Made by a program: the position numbers and the translations under genes
The notes under the pieces: generated by a model
Told to the model about the DNA's origin: nothing
Databases searched by the model: none
The model's input: only the letters and a program-made list of their open reading frames with translations
NCBI GenBank assembly: GCA_003134785.1
Contig: PLCN01000019.1
Location: forward strand, 217,699-281,698
Direction: 5' to 3'
Length of the DNA: 64,000 nucleotides
DNA from: Spartobacteria bacterium
Lineage (GTDB): Bacteria > Verrucomicrobiota > Verrucomicrobiia > Chthoniobacterales > UBA10450
In this document: piece after piece, positions 1 through 9,541 of the stretch
Layout: every line of letters starts with the position of its first letter
Position numbering within the stretch: position 1 is the stretch's first letter

Positions 1-75
1 ACCGAGACCGCGGCGTTCCGGCGGCTCCTTCGCGCTCAGCTCATCCGGCAGGGTGAAACTAAAAGGCGCGGGCAT
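1..75 (-). CDS. QueA-like S-adenosylmethionine:tRNA ribosyltransferase-isomerase, N-terminal 25 codons only
   Basis: Reading leftward from the ATG at 73-75 gives an open frame to the window edge. The peptide contains FTLPDELSAKEPPERRG, which matches the conserved start of QueA (a short beta strand, then LP.EL.A.EPPE.R). QueA makes epoxyqueuosine in tRNA by transferring ribosyl from SAM. The start lies 21 bases downstream of the SDR gene's stop, with GGAG just ahead of it, so the two probably form one transcript. Only the first residues are visible. It could be the canonical QueA or one of the diverged paralogues found in soil bacteria. Confidence 0.6.
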   Translation of the reverse strand, partial: MPAPFSFTLPDELSAKEPPERRGLG

Positions 76-96
76 CCGTACGTCTCCGCGAATTGC

Positions 97-855
97 TCAG
101 ACTTTGAGCTCCGCCTTCCAGTCTTCCTGCGCTCTCAAGCGTTTCCCGGTCGTTCCTTTCGCTTCGTCGCTGGCAAGAAAAACGAAGACGCCCGTCACCG
201 TCGCCGGATCGCTCCATTTGCTCGGGTCTTCCTCCGGCTCGGCCGCGCGATGCATTGCCGTGTTCATGTTCCCGGGATCAACCCAGTTCACGCGCACACC
301 GGTCTCCTCCAGCTCCGAGGCCCACGTCTGCGACATTCCTTCCAAACCGAATTTTGAAATTCCGTATGCGCCCCAGCCCGGATAACCAGTCGAACCTGCA
401 TCGCTCGTCACGTTAATAATCGAGCCGCCGTTTTCGATCATCGCCGGCAAGACATTCCTGGTCAGTAGGAATGGATCGATCAAATTCGTGTTGAGGACGT
501 TTTGGAAATCTTCCAGCGGATAATCGAGCAGGTACGGCATCGGCGACGGGCCGATGGTCGAGGCGTTATTGACGAGCACGTCGAGCCGCCCGCCGAATGC
601 ATCCAGCGTGGTCGCGATTAGCCGCTCGATATCTTTCGGCTTGCTGACATCGGCTTCAACGGCGAGGACGTTTGTCTCGGGCGCGAGGTTGCGAATTTCG
701 TCGCGGACGCTCCGGACCGCATCGCCATGCCGCGCGGAAAGCGAGAGGCCGGCCGCGCCTTCACGCGCGAAAGCGAGAGCGAGTTCACGGCCCAATCCCT
801 GGGACGCGCCGGTAATCATGATGTTTTTCCCGCTGAGATTGTTCATCGTTTCCAA
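97..855 (-). CDS. SDR-family NAD(P)-dependent oxidoreductase
   Basis: A classical short-chain dehydrogenase of 252 aa, the usual length. The N-terminal Rossmann fold carries TGASQGLG (the TGxxxGxG dinucleotide motif, about residues 16-23), followed by NNAS near residue 95. The catalytic YxxxK is present as YGISK near residue 165, with a Ser in the preceding strand. The substrate cannot be inferred. Translation could begin at the reported Met or three codons later (MNNLSGKN), which fits the family better. The gene leads leftward into the QueA-like gene and is divergent from the alpha-2-macroglobulin gene; the 146 bases between them must hold both promoters, but no clear hexamers were recognised. 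Confidence 0.9.
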   Translation of the reverse strand: METMNNLSGKNIMITGASQGLGRELALAFAREGAAGLSLSARHGDAVRSVRDEIRNLAPETNVLAVEADVSKPKDIERLIATTLDAFGGRLDVLVNNASTIGPSPMPYLLDYPLEDFQNVLNTNLIDPFLLTRNVLPAMIENGGSIINVTSDAGSTGYPGWGAYGISKFGLEGMSQTWASELEETGVRVNWVDPGNMNTAMHRAAEPEEDPSKWSDPATVTGVFVFLASDEAKGTTGKRLRAQEDWKAELKV

Positions 856-1001
856 GCTAACTCGCGCTCAAAAAAAGCCAATCCGCGACGCGACTGTCAT
901 TTCATTCTTCCACTGATTTCCCGGGGTCGATACGTTCCGATGATGACGTGCAAGCCCCTGGGAGCTGAACGTCTCTATGTCTGCGCCTCAGGGCGCTACT
1001 T

Positions 1002-4000
1002 ATGCTCGAATTTTTTTGGCCGCTAATCCGCCCATTCGCGTGGCTCGCACGGTTGTTGAGAAAGATTGCCCGTACCCTTTTCGGCCAACTCTCCTGGACG
1101 CCGCCGCATTGGCTCCAACGCGGCTTTGTTCGATTCCATCTTTATCGCCGGGCGCACCCACTCCTGGTCGCCGGCGGAGTTCTTCTCGTGCTGCTGCTCG
1201 CGAGCGGATCGCTTTGGACCTGGCGCTGGTATCAACGCCAGCCCAAACCGCACAAGGTTTATGCGACGGTCGCGCCGATTCCCGTCACGCCGCTCGAGAA
1301 GGAACTAAAGTTTCCCTCGCTTTCGATCGAGTTTTCCGAGCCTGCAGCGCGCCTGGAAGACCTGAAGAATCCGGCGCTGCAACATGTCCGGCTCGAGCCG
1401 GCCACCGCTGGCACTTGGAAGTGGAACAACGATCGCTCGCTCACCTTCGCGCCGACACAAGACTGGCCGGCCGATCGCAAATTCCGGATCATTTTCGACC
1501 GGGATCTTTTTCCGTCGCACGTTCGGATGGACAAGTTTGAATATGAAGCCTCCACGCCCCCTTTCCGCGCGGAAATCAAGAGCGTGATTTTTGCCGAAGA
1601 CGCCAAGGAGCCTGGAATCCAGCGTGTCATCGCCACGGTTGACCTGACGCACGCCGTCGATCCCGGCGAGCTGGACAAGCATGCCGCGCTCAACATGATC
1701 GGCGGGTCGAACGTCTTCGCGCCTAGCGACCCGGCTCCGCACTTTTCGATCGTCTACGGGCTGCACAATCGCCAGGCCTTCATTCGCAGCTCACCCATCG
1801 TGCTGCCAGCAGCCGAGGATTGGATACGGGTCACGATCGACAAGGATCTCCGCACTGCGCAGGGCGGCGCGGAAACCAAGGAAGCCGTCGAGCAAAAGAC
1901 GCTGGTGCCTTCGAAGGAGACCGCGTTCAAGATCAAGTCGATCGACGGCAGCATCGTTCGCAACAAAGAGGGCGAGCCGGAGCAAATCCTCAATGTCGAA
2001 ACCAGCGCGGATATCAACACCACTGAATTGGCGAAGGCGCTGCACATCTACCTGTTGCCGAAGCGTGAGCCGGCAAAGACCGAGACGTCAACTGAGGAAG
2101 AATCCAGCAGCGAAAACTCAAGCGAAGAAACGCCCACTGAATCCAGCGATGAAAGCGCGGAGAAGGAGACCTCCGCGAAGCCGGACGAGGAAGAAAGCGG
2201 CAACGCCGAGGATGGAGAACAAACCGAGGAGAAATCCGGCGAAACAAAATGGGCGAACGCCGACGAGGTCACCGACGAAATCCTCGAGCAAGCGACCGTG
2301 GTTAAGTTCACGGTGATCCCGACCGAACAGGAATTTTCCCGCGAGCATCATTTCAAATTCAAACTCGAAGGCGACGGACAGCTCTATGTGCGAATCGATA
2401 AGAATCTGCGGGCGCGAAGCGGCTACGATCTCGCCGAGAATTTCACCAACGTTTTTTCCGCGCCGGAGTTGCCGCAGGAAATCGACATCCAGGGCGATGG
2501 CGGCCTGCTCGCCTTAAGCGGCGAACGCAAACTCTCGATCCGGTCGCGCGGCGTGCCGGTGATCAAGTTTGAAATCGATCGCGTCCTCTCGACGCAGATC
2601 AACCATCTGGTCAGCCAGACTGAAGGCGAATTTCAGGCACCGGAATTCAAGCACGGTTCTTTCGATCAGGACAACATCTCGCGCATCGCGCGCGAGGACC
2701 AGACGATCAGTCTGCAAAACAAATGGAAGGCCAACTATTCGGCCTTCGATTTCTCCCAGTATTTGCAAAAGCCATCGGACGGCGGCAGCGAGCGCGGTCT
2801 TTTCTTCGTTAAAGCCAGAGGCTGGGATCCGGTCACGAAGAAATACATCAAGTCGGCGACTGCCACTCGCTTCATTCTCGTCAGCGATCTGGGCCTGCTC
2901 ATCAAGAAGAACGCCGATCACACCAGTGACGTTTTCGTCGCGTCGATCAAAACGGGCGATCCGGTCGCCGGCGTGACGGTCGAGCTGCTCGGCCGAAACG
3001 GGATCGCCGTCCAAAGCGCGAAGACTTCCGCCGACGGACGCGTGACGTTCGCCTCAGTCGACAAGAACGAGCATGAAAAAAAGCCGGTCGTTTACGTCGC
3101 GCGGCTGGGTGAAGACATCAGCTTCATTCCGTATGCGCGTGATGATCGGATGCTGAATTTCTCGCGCTTCGACGTCGATGGCGTGACCAAAGTCCTGGCG
3201 GAAGATCTGGATGCTTTCGTCTTCACCGACCGCGGCGTCTATCGGCCCGGCGATGAAATGCACATCGGCCTCGTGATCAAGCAGCGAAACTGGCAGGGGC
3301 GGCTGGCCGGTCTTCCTGTGGAGATGGAAGTGATCGATTCGCGCGCGGTCACGGTCCAGACGAAGAAGCTCGCCCTGCCGGCCGTTGGGTTCGCTGAGGT
3401 CAGCTACACCACTTCCTACGAATCACCGACCGGCGAATACAGCGTCAACGTCTATCTCGTGAAGAACAACAAGCGTTCGACGCTGCTCGGTTCAACCACC
3501 GTGAACGTGAAAGAGTTTCTGCCCGATCGCATGAAGATCGAGACGCGGCTTTCGAAAACATCCGTCCATGGCTGGGTCGATCCGAAGGATATGCGAGCTT
3601 CAATCACACTCGCGAATCTTTACGGAACGCCGGCCACGGACCGGCGAGTCAAGAGCCATGTCGAGCTTTCGCCAGCCGGCTTTTCCTTTCCCGAATTCCG
3701 CGACTACAGCTTTTACGATTCGCTCTTCGACGAAAAGAAGGAGCGACAACAGCAAACGGTGGATCTCGGCGAACAACAGACGAATGCCGATGGTGGCGCG
3801 GATTTCGACTTGCAGCTCGATCGTTTTGCCGACGCCACCTACTCGATGCAGTTCTTCGCCGAAGCCTTCGAGGGCGAAGGCGGCCGCAGTATTACCGGGC
3901 AGGCGTCTGTCCTCGTATCCGCGCTACCCTACGTGGTCGGTTACAAGACCGACGGCAATCTGAGTTACATCAACGCGAACACACCGCGCGCCGTTGATCT

Positions 4001-6917
4001 GCTCGCGGTCGATCCGCAACTGAAACGCATCGCTCTCGAGAACGTCACGCTGGAAGTGATCGCGGAGGAACACGTCTCGGTGGTGGCGAAGAAAGAGAAC
4101 GGCAGCTACGGATACGAGTCGGTCTTGAAGGAACGGATCGCGAAGTCTGAGAAGATCGCCATCAGTCCGGACGGATTGCATTATCAGCTGCCGACGAACG
4201 ATCCCGGCGATTACATCGTCGAGCTCCGCGATGATGGGGGACGCAAGGTGAGTCGGATTCGTTTCTCGGTCGTCGGCAGCGGAATCGTAAAGCGGGCGCT
4301 CGACAAAGATTCGGAGCTGCAGGTGAAACTCGCGCGCACGCAATACAACAGCGGCGAGGAAATCGAGATCAGCATCACCGCGCCCTACGCCGGCAGCGGT
4401 CTGATCACGATCGAGCGCGACAAGGTCTACGCGCTGCGCTGGTTCAAAACCGATGCCGCCAGCAGCGTGCAAAAGATCAAGGTGCCGGATGGTTTCGAGG
4501 GCAGCGGCTACATCAACGTCGCGCTGGTTCGCGCGCTCGATTCGAAGGAAGTTTTCACCAGTCCGCTCAGCTATGGCGTGGTGCCGTTCACCGCGAACAT
4601 CGAGAAGCGGCGACTGAAGGTCGATCTGCAAACGGCGGCGATCGCGAAACCGGGCGAGCCGTTTCACATTAGCTACAAGACGGATCGGCCGTCGAAGATC
4701 GCGGTCTTTGCGGTCGATCAGGGCATCTTGCAGGTGAGCGATTACAAGCTGCCCGATCCACTTGGATTTTTCTTCCGCAAATGCGCGCTCGGGGTTGAGA
4801 CCGCCCAGATCATGGATTTGATCATGCCGGAATTTTCGATTCTGCGCTCGATGTCCGCGTTCGGCGGCGATGGCGATAATCCCAAGCAGTTGAATCCGTT
4901 CAAGCGCGTGACGGAAAAACCGGTGGTGTATTGGTCGGGCATCGTTGATGCCGATACCACGGCGCGCGACGTGATTTACAACGTGCCGGATTACTTCAGC
5001 GGCACGCTCACGGTCATGGCGGTGGCGGTGGCTGATGACGCAACGGGCGCTGCGCAACGCGATGCGCTGATCCGCGGACCGTTTGTTATCACGCCGAGCG
5101 TGCCGGTTCTGGCCGCGCCGGGCGACGATTTCGAAGCCGGCGTGACCGTCGCGAACAACGTCGAAGGTTCGGGCCAAAACGCGGAGGTGCAGATTAGGGC
5201 CGAAAGTTCGGAGCACGTGCAAATCGTAAAGGCGCCGTCGCAAACGCTTCGAATCTCCGAAGGACGCGAGCAAACTACGGCGTTCTCCGTCCACGTGAAC
5301 GACAAGCTCGGCTCGGGCACGATCACGTTTATCGCCACCGCCGGTGGGAAGGAATCGCGGCTGCGTTCGACCATTAGCGTACGGCCGCCAATGACGTTCA
5401 TGACGCAGGTGCGCAGCAACAGTTTCACCAAAACCAGCGTCGACGTGCCCACGACGCGCGAGATGCATCCGGAATTCCGCAAGCTCATTGCTTCCGTCTC
5501 CGCGCTGCCGCTTGGCCTCGCCCACGGGCTCGATGTTTATCTAAAAGAATTTCCGCACGGCTGCAGCGAACAGATCACGAGCGCCGCCTTTTGTCGCCTG
5601 GTTCTCGCCAACGAAGCTGATTTCGGATTGGACCGGAAAGAGGTGAACGCGCAACTCGAAAACGTTTTTGCCGTTTTGCGCCGGAGACAAAACGATCAAG
5701 GCGCCTTCGGTTATTGGGGGCCGGAGAAGGGCGCGGGCATCGACTTCATGTCGGTCTACGCCATGCATTTTCTGATCGAAGCGAAAGCAACCGGCTTCGC
5801 GCCTCCGCCCGAGATGTTCGCGAGCGGCCTGCGCAATTTGCAGGCTATGGTCGCGAAGGAACCTGCGAGTCTCGATGACGCGCGATCGGTCGCCTACGCC
5901 ATTTACCTGCTCAGCCGTGAAGGCGTCGTGACCACGAATTACATTCTGAATCTGCGCGATTATCTCGAGAAGAATTTCGCGAAGGAATGGCCCTCCGATC
6001 TCACGGGCGTCTATCTCGCGGGCGCGCTCCATATTCTGAAGAAGGACGATGACGCCGGGAAGCTGATTGCACGTTATCGGATCGGCCAGCACGATCCGAA
6101 GCAGATCACCGATTTCTACCAACCGCTCGGCGCCGATGCCCAATACGTCGCAATCCTGGCGCGGGAATTCCCCGCGCGATTGAAGAAACTTTCCGCCGCG
6201 GAATTCGAAAACATCGTGAAACCGGTGAGCGAGGGCGGATTCAACACCTTATCGGCGGCGTATGCCGTGCTCGCACTAAAATCGTATTCGCAAATGGTCG
6301 CGCAGCATCCGCCCGAGTTGACGATCGAGGAAATCGACAAAGCCAAAAAAGCGAAGCGCCTAACGAGTGGAACAAAGCTGCTCCAAAGCGCGAACTTCTC
6401 GGGCGATGCGGCCACGCTGCGTTTCCGCAGCGCGACGACTCTCACTCCACCCGGAGCATTCTTCCAAGTTATCGAAGCTGGATTCGATCGCCAGCTTCCC
6501 GCCAGGACACTGAGCGATGGCTTGGAGGTTTACCGCGAGCTGCTCGATAAAGATGGCAAGCCGGTCACGACCACGCAATTGGGTGACGTGGTAACCGTCC
6601 GGCTCCGCGTCCGGAGCTTGCGGCCCGAATCAATCACTAACGTTGCGATCGTCGATCTCCTGCCCGGTGGTTTTGAAGTTGTCGGGTCGTCGTTGTCGCC
6701 GGGAATCTCGTCGATCAAAGGCGTGGATTACGTCGAGGTCCGCGAAGATCGCGCTGTGTTTTTTGCAACGGTTCCGGCGGAGACGCTCGAAATCACGTAC
6801 CAGATCAAATCGTGTAACCGCGGAAGTTTCGTCGTACCGCCGGTCTTCGCGGAATCGATGTACGACCGCAACGTGAAAGCGCGCGGCTTGGGCGGAAAGA
6901 TCAGCGTAACGAAATAA
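1002..6917 (+). CDS. Bacterial alpha-2-macroglobulin family protein with thioester motif
   Basis: This 1971-aa protein has one N-terminal membrane anchor (about residues 52-77, HPLLVAGGVLLVLLL), so the bulk should be periplasmic. Macroglobulin and bait-region domains follow, including the typical YRPGDEMHIG segment. The thioester motif CSEQ is at residues 1521-1524 (TGC at 5562) within HGCSEQITSAAF, inside the alpha-alpha toroid domain. Bacterial A2Ms are thought to trap foreign proteases in the periplasm and are often paired with PBP1C, which is the next gene here, 17 bases downstream. A strongly acidic, Ser/Glu-rich low-complexity stretch at about residues 356-425 is unusual for the family. 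The ATG start gives an N-terminal basic segment followed by the TM helix, as expected. Confidence 0.95.
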   Translation: MLEFFWPLIRPFAWLARLLRKIARTLFGQLSWTPPHWLQRGFVRFHLYRRAHPLLVAGGVLLVLLLASGSLWTWRWYQRQPKPHKVYATVAPIPVTPLEKELKFPSLSIEFSEPAARLEDLKNPALQHVRLEPATAGTWKWNNDRSLTFAPTQDWPADRKFRIIFDRDLFPSHVRMDKFEYEASTPPFRAEIKSVIFAEDAKEPGIQRVIATVDLTHAVDPGELDKHAALNMIGGSNVFAPSDPAPHFSIVYGLHNRQAFIRSSPIVLPAAEDWIRVTIDKDLRTAQGGAETKEAVEQKTLVPSKETAFKIKSIDGSIVRNKEGEPEQILNVETSADINTTELAKALHIYLLPKREPAKTETSTEEESSSENSSEETPTESSDESAEKETSAKPDEEESGNAEDGEQTEEKSGETKWANADEVTDEILEQATVVKFTVIPTEQEFSREHHFKFKLEGDGQLYVRIDKNLRARSGYDLAENFTNVFSAPELPQEIDIQGDGGLLALSGERKLSIRSRGVPVIKFEIDRVLSTQINHLVSQTEGEFQAPEFKHGSFDQDNISRIAREDQTISLQNKWKANYSAFDFSQYLQKPSDGGSERGLFFVKARGWDPVTKKYIKSATATRFILVSDLGLLIKKNADHTSDVFVASIKTGDPVAGVTVELLGRNGIAVQSAKTSADGRVTFASVDKNEHEKKPVVYVARLGEDISFIPYARDDRMLNFSRFDVDGVTKVLAEDLDAFVFTDRGVYRPGDEMHIGLVIKQRNWQGRLAGLPVEMEVIDSRAVTVQTKKLALPAVGFAEVSYTTSYESPTGEYSVNVYLVKNNKRSTLLGSTTVNVKEFLPDRMKIETRLSKTSVHGWVDPKDMRASITLANLYGTPATDRRVKSHVELSPAGFSFPEFRDYSFYDSLFDEKKERQQQTVDLGEQQTNADGGADFDLQLDRFADATYSMQFFAEAFEGEGGRSITGQASVLVSALPYVVGYKTDGNLSYINANTPRAVDLLAVDPQLKRIALENVTLEVIAEEHVSVVAKKENGSYGYESVLKERIAKSEKIAISPDGLHYQLPTNDPGDYIVELRDDGGRKVSRIRFSVVGSGIVKRALDKDSELQVKLARTQYNSGEEIEISITAPYAGSGLITIERDKVYALRWFKTDAASSVQKIKVPDGFEGSGYINVALVRALDSKEVFTSPLSYGVVPFTANIEKRRLKVDLQTAAIAKPGEPFHISYKTDRPSKIAVFAVDQGILQVSDYKLPDPLGFFFRKCALGVETAQIMDLIMPEFSILRSMSAFGGDGDNPKQLNPFKRVTEKPVVYWSGIVDADTTARDVIYNVPDYFSGTLTVMAVAVADDATGAAQRDALIRGPFVITPSVPVLAAPGDDFEAGVTVANNVEGSGQNAEVQIRAESSEHVQIVKAPSQTLRISEGREQTTAFSVHVNDKLGSGTITFIATAGGKESRLRSTISVRPPMTFMTQVRSNSFTKTSVDVPTTREMHPEFRKLIASVSALPLGLAHGLDVYLKEFPHGCSEQITSAAFCRLVLANEADFGLDRKEVNAQLENVFAVLRRRQNDQGAFGYWGPEKGAGIDFMSVYAMHFLIEAKATGFAPPPEMFASGLRNLQAMVAKEPASLDDARSVAYAIYLLSREGVVTTNYILNLRDYLEKNFAKEWPSDLTGVYLAGALHILKKDDDAGKLIARYRIGQHDPKQITDFYQPLGADAQYVAILAREFPARLKKLSAAEFENIVKPVSEGGFNTLSAAYAVLALKSYSQMVAQHPPELTIEEIDKAKKAKRLTSGTKLLQSANFSGDAATLRFRSATTLTPPGAFFQVIEAGFDRQLPARTLSDGLEVYRELLDKDGKPVTTTQLGDVVTVRLRVRSLRPESITNVAIVDLLPGGFEVVGSSLSPGISSIKGVDYVEVREDRAVFFATVPAETLEITYQIKSCNRGSFVVPPVFAESMYDRNVKARGLGGKISVTK

Positions 6918-6933
6918 TTTCGGATACCGGAAA

Positions 6934-9384
6934 GTGAAATTCACGGTTCGCAAGAAATTCTGGGGAGCGCACGCGCCTCGCGTGCTGGCGAGGGCGCCTC
7001 GCCCTCGCGAACTTTTTACTGCCTCGGCGCCACTCGCTCGCGGAGAAGATTGTTTCGGCGAGGCGCCGAAACCAGCACGCGAGGCGCGTGCGCTCCCCAG
7101 ACATCCCGTGCTTCGCCGCTGTTTCTATTTCGCGCTTCTCGTCCTCATTCCTTGTCTAATCTGGCTCTTCCTCCCCAAGCCGCCCTTGCTCAAACGAATC
7201 GATTTTTCCACGCGGATGCGCGATCGAAACGGCAACGTTCTCCGCGTCACGCTCACAGCGGATCAGCAGTATCGAATCTGGACGCCGCTTCGCGAGATCT
7301 CACCGTCACTGATCAACGCAACGGTCCGATTCGAGGACAAATATTTCGGACAGCATCCGGGCGTGAATCCGGTGCCGCTCTTCCGAGCCGCCTGGAACTT
7401 GGTGCGCTCCGGCAATTTACGGGCCGGCGCTTCGACGATCACGATGCAACTCGCGCGGCTGCGGTTTCATCTCCGCACCCGCACGCTTGGCGGAAAACTT
7501 CGGCAGATCCTCTACGCGCTTGAGCTCGAGCGTCATTACTCGAAGAACGAAATCCTCGAGGCCTACCTTAATCTTGCGCCGTACGGGCGGAACATTGAAG
7601 GCGCCGGCGCCGCGAGCGAGATCTACTTTGGCAAGACCGCCCTCCGTTTGAGTGGTCCGGAAGGTCTCGCGTTGAGTTTGATTCCGCAAAGTCCAACGCG
7701 CCGGGCGCTGATTGCCGGAAAGGAAAACGAAGTGCTCACCGCCGCGCAACAACGTCGATCCGCCCGCGTGGCCGACCAGGATGCACGGGAGATGTTTCGC
7801 CCCGAAGCACGGCCGAGAACAGAGTTGGTCGCTCCGCATTTCGTTCAAGGCGTGCTCGCCGGTAAAACGAATCGGGCGGAAATAACGACAACGCTCGATC
7901 TTTCGCTTCAACAAATTTTGGAGCGGCGCGTCACTGATTACATCGCGCAGAATCGCCAGCGTGGAATCGAAAACGCGTCGGCCCTGCTGATCGATTTCCA
8001 GAGCATGGAAGTGCTCGCTGATGTCGGGTCCGCCAATTTCTCGAACAAAGAAATTCAGGGGCAAGTCGATGGAACGCGACGCCCGCGCTCGCCCGGCTCG
8101 ACCTTGAAGCCGTTCGTTTATGCGCTGGCGCTCGATCAGGGACGTATTCACCCGCTGACCTTGCTCAAGGACGCACCACGCAGCTTTGGGGATTACAATC
8201 CGGAGAATTTCGATCGGGAATTTCTCGGGCCGATCCGCGCCTCGGACGCTCTCGCGCGCAGCCGCAATGTGCCGGCCGTCACTCTCGCCTCGGAGTTGGC
8301 GCACCCGACTTTGTACGAATTTCTTCGCGAGGCCAATGTTTCGCTGCCGCACCCTGAATCGTACTACGGCCTCGCATTGCCGCTCGGCGGCGCTGAAGTA
8401 ACGATGGAAGATTTGGTGCGCCTTTATGCGACGCTGGCGAATGGCGGCCGATTCCAGGCGCTTCGCCGCTTACTGCACGAACCGCCGGGCCCCAGCCGAC
8501 GACTGCTCACGCCGGAAGCAGCTTTTCTCACGCTCGAAATGCTCGGGCAAATTCCGAGACCGGGAATGACGAACACCGATTCAAGCCAGCGCGCACAAGT
8601 ATTCTGGAAAACAGGCACGTCGCATGGATTTCGCGATGCCTGGTCGGTCGCGGTCTTCGATCATTATGTGCTGGCAGTTTGGATTGGCAATTTCGATGGA
8701 CGCAGAAACCCTGCGTTCATCGGCCGCACCGGCGCCGCGCCGCTTCTATTTCAAATGATCGACGGCTTGCGCGCGAGCCAGCCCTCACATGCTGAACCGC
8801 ATTTGCCTCCTCCCGGATCGAACTTAAAGCGCGTGGAATTCTGTTCGGTCTCCGGTCAGCTGCCGGGCCCGTCGTGTCCGCATCGAACGGAAAGCTGGTT
8901 CATCCCGGGCATCTCCCCGATCACGACTTGCGATGTCCATCGCGAGGTGTTGGTGGATGCGGCGACAGGTTTGCGCGTGGACCAGGACGATGGCACGCGC
9001 GTGTTGAAACGCGAGGTCTACGAATTTTGGTCGTCGGATTTACTCGCGCTCTTTGATCGAGCCGGCGTTCCGAGAAAGTTGCCACCGCCCTTTTTGCCGG
9101 CAATCGGGAATGACCTTCTCGCGCGCAGTGGCCATCCGCCCAAAATCAATTTGCCCGCGAATGAGATGACGCTCTCACCGGCGTCCACAACCACGCCAGG
9201 AATTCCCCTTCGAGCCGAAACCGAAAGCGGCGTGAGAAAACTCTACTGGTTTGCCGACAAAACATTTATCGGCGCATGCGAAGCTCACGAGGTCCTTTGC
9301 TGGAAACCAACGCCCGGGGTTTATCAACTCACCGCGCTGGATGATCACGGACGCTCAGGGTCGCGCTCGGTGACATTGCGGTGA
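6934..9384 (+). CDS. pbpC: Penicillin-binding protein 1C (bifunctional peptidoglycan synthase)
   Basis: It carries a TM anchor (CFYFALLVLIPCLIWLFL) and then a GT51 glycosyltransferase domain with EDKYFGQHPGVNP and GASTITMQLAR. The transpeptidase domain has SPGSTLKP (SxxK), SRNVP (SxN) and KTGTSHG (KTG), and there is a C-terminal PBP1C-type extension. The enzyme polymerises and cross-links peptidoglycan at the inner membrane. It follows the A2M gene closely, the well-known yfhM-pbpC arrangement. The first 57 codons are odd: they read through an inverted repeat at 6960-7100, giving an Ala/Arg/Pro-rich leader. The GTG at 7108 (LRRCFYF...), immediately before the TM segment, is therefore a plausible true start. 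Confidence 0.93.
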   Translation: MKFTVRKKFWGAHAPRVLARAPRPRELFTASAPLARGEDCFGEAPKPAREARALPRHPVLRRCFYFALLVLIPCLIWLFLPKPPLLKRIDFSTRMRDRNGNVLRVTLTADQQYRIWTPLREISPSLINATVRFEDKYFGQHPGVNPVPLFRAAWNLVRSGNLRAGASTITMQLARLRFHLRTRTLGGKLRQILYALELERHYSKNEILEAYLNLAPYGRNIEGAGAASEIYFGKTALRLSGPEGLALSLIPQSPTRRALIAGKENEVLTAAQQRRSARVADQDAREMFRPEARPRTELVAPHFVQGVLAGKTNRAEITTTLDLSLQQILERRVTDYIAQNRQRGIENASALLIDFQSMEVLADVGSANFSNKEIQGQVDGTRRPRSPGSTLKPFVYALALDQGRIHPLTLLKDAPRSFGDYNPENFDREFLGPIRASDALARSRNVPAVTLASELAHPTLYEFLREANVSLPHPESYYGLALPLGGAEVTMEDLVRLYATLANGGRFQALRRLLHEPPGPSRRLLTPEAAFLTLEMLGQIPRPGMTNTDSSQRAQVFWKTGTSHGFRDAWSVAVFDHYVLAVWIGNFDGRRNPAFIGRTGAAPLLFQMIDGLRASQPSHAEPHLPPPGSNLKRVEFCSVSGQLPGPSCPHRTESWFIPGISPITTCDVHREVLVDAATGLRVDQDDGTRVLKREVYEFWSSDLLALFDRAGVPRKLPPPFLPAIGNDLLARSGHPPKINLPANEMTLSPASTTTPGIPLRAETESGVRKLYWFADKTFIGACEAHEVLCWKPTPGVYQLTALDDHGRSGSRSVTLR
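6960..7100. repeat. Inverted repeat with 29-bp perfect arms, overlapping the pbpC N-terminus
   Basis: The left arm (6960-6988) and right arm (7072-7100) are exact reverse complements; the arm begins CTGGGGAGCGCACGCGCC. A second short palindrome lies inside at about 6989-7009 (GCGAGGGCGCCTCGCCCTCGC). The structure looks like a dispersed intergenic repeat that landed between A2M and pbpC, or within the 5' end of pbpC. Transcribed, it would form a very stable hairpin. Confidence 0.9.
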
Positions 9385-9385
9385 A

Positions 9386-9499
9386 GCTTCTGTAGCCGCT
9401 TCGCTATGCGAAGCGTGAGAGCGCCGCTGAAGACAATCGAGGCTGAGCATTCGTCGTTGGCCGAACTCACGCCGCCCACAGGGCGGCGGCTACAGAAGC
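9386..9499. repeat. Intergenic inverted repeat (TGTAGCCGC family)
   Basis: Arms GCTTCTGTAGCCGC (9386-9399) and its reverse complement (9486-9499) enclose about 85 bases. A small internal hairpin of the form CGCTTCG...CGAAGCG lies at 9398-9416. A related sequence recurs at 20552-20581. It fills the whole gap between pbpC and the DUF1003 gene and may act as a terminator or be a decayed mobile repeat. Confidence 0.75.
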
Positions 9500-9541
9500 G
9501 CTCGACATTTCAAGAAGCTGCGGATTATCACAGGGTAATGG

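Noticed and set aside
3924..5525. 533-codon open frame antisense to the alpha-2-macroglobulin gene
   Set aside because: It is Arg/His/Asp-rich with no domain motif and lies wholly opposite a clear coding sequence; high GC content makes such shadow frames common.
7417..8352. 311-codon frame antisense to pbpC
   Set aside because: It is a mirror of the GT51/transpeptidase coding region without family patterns.
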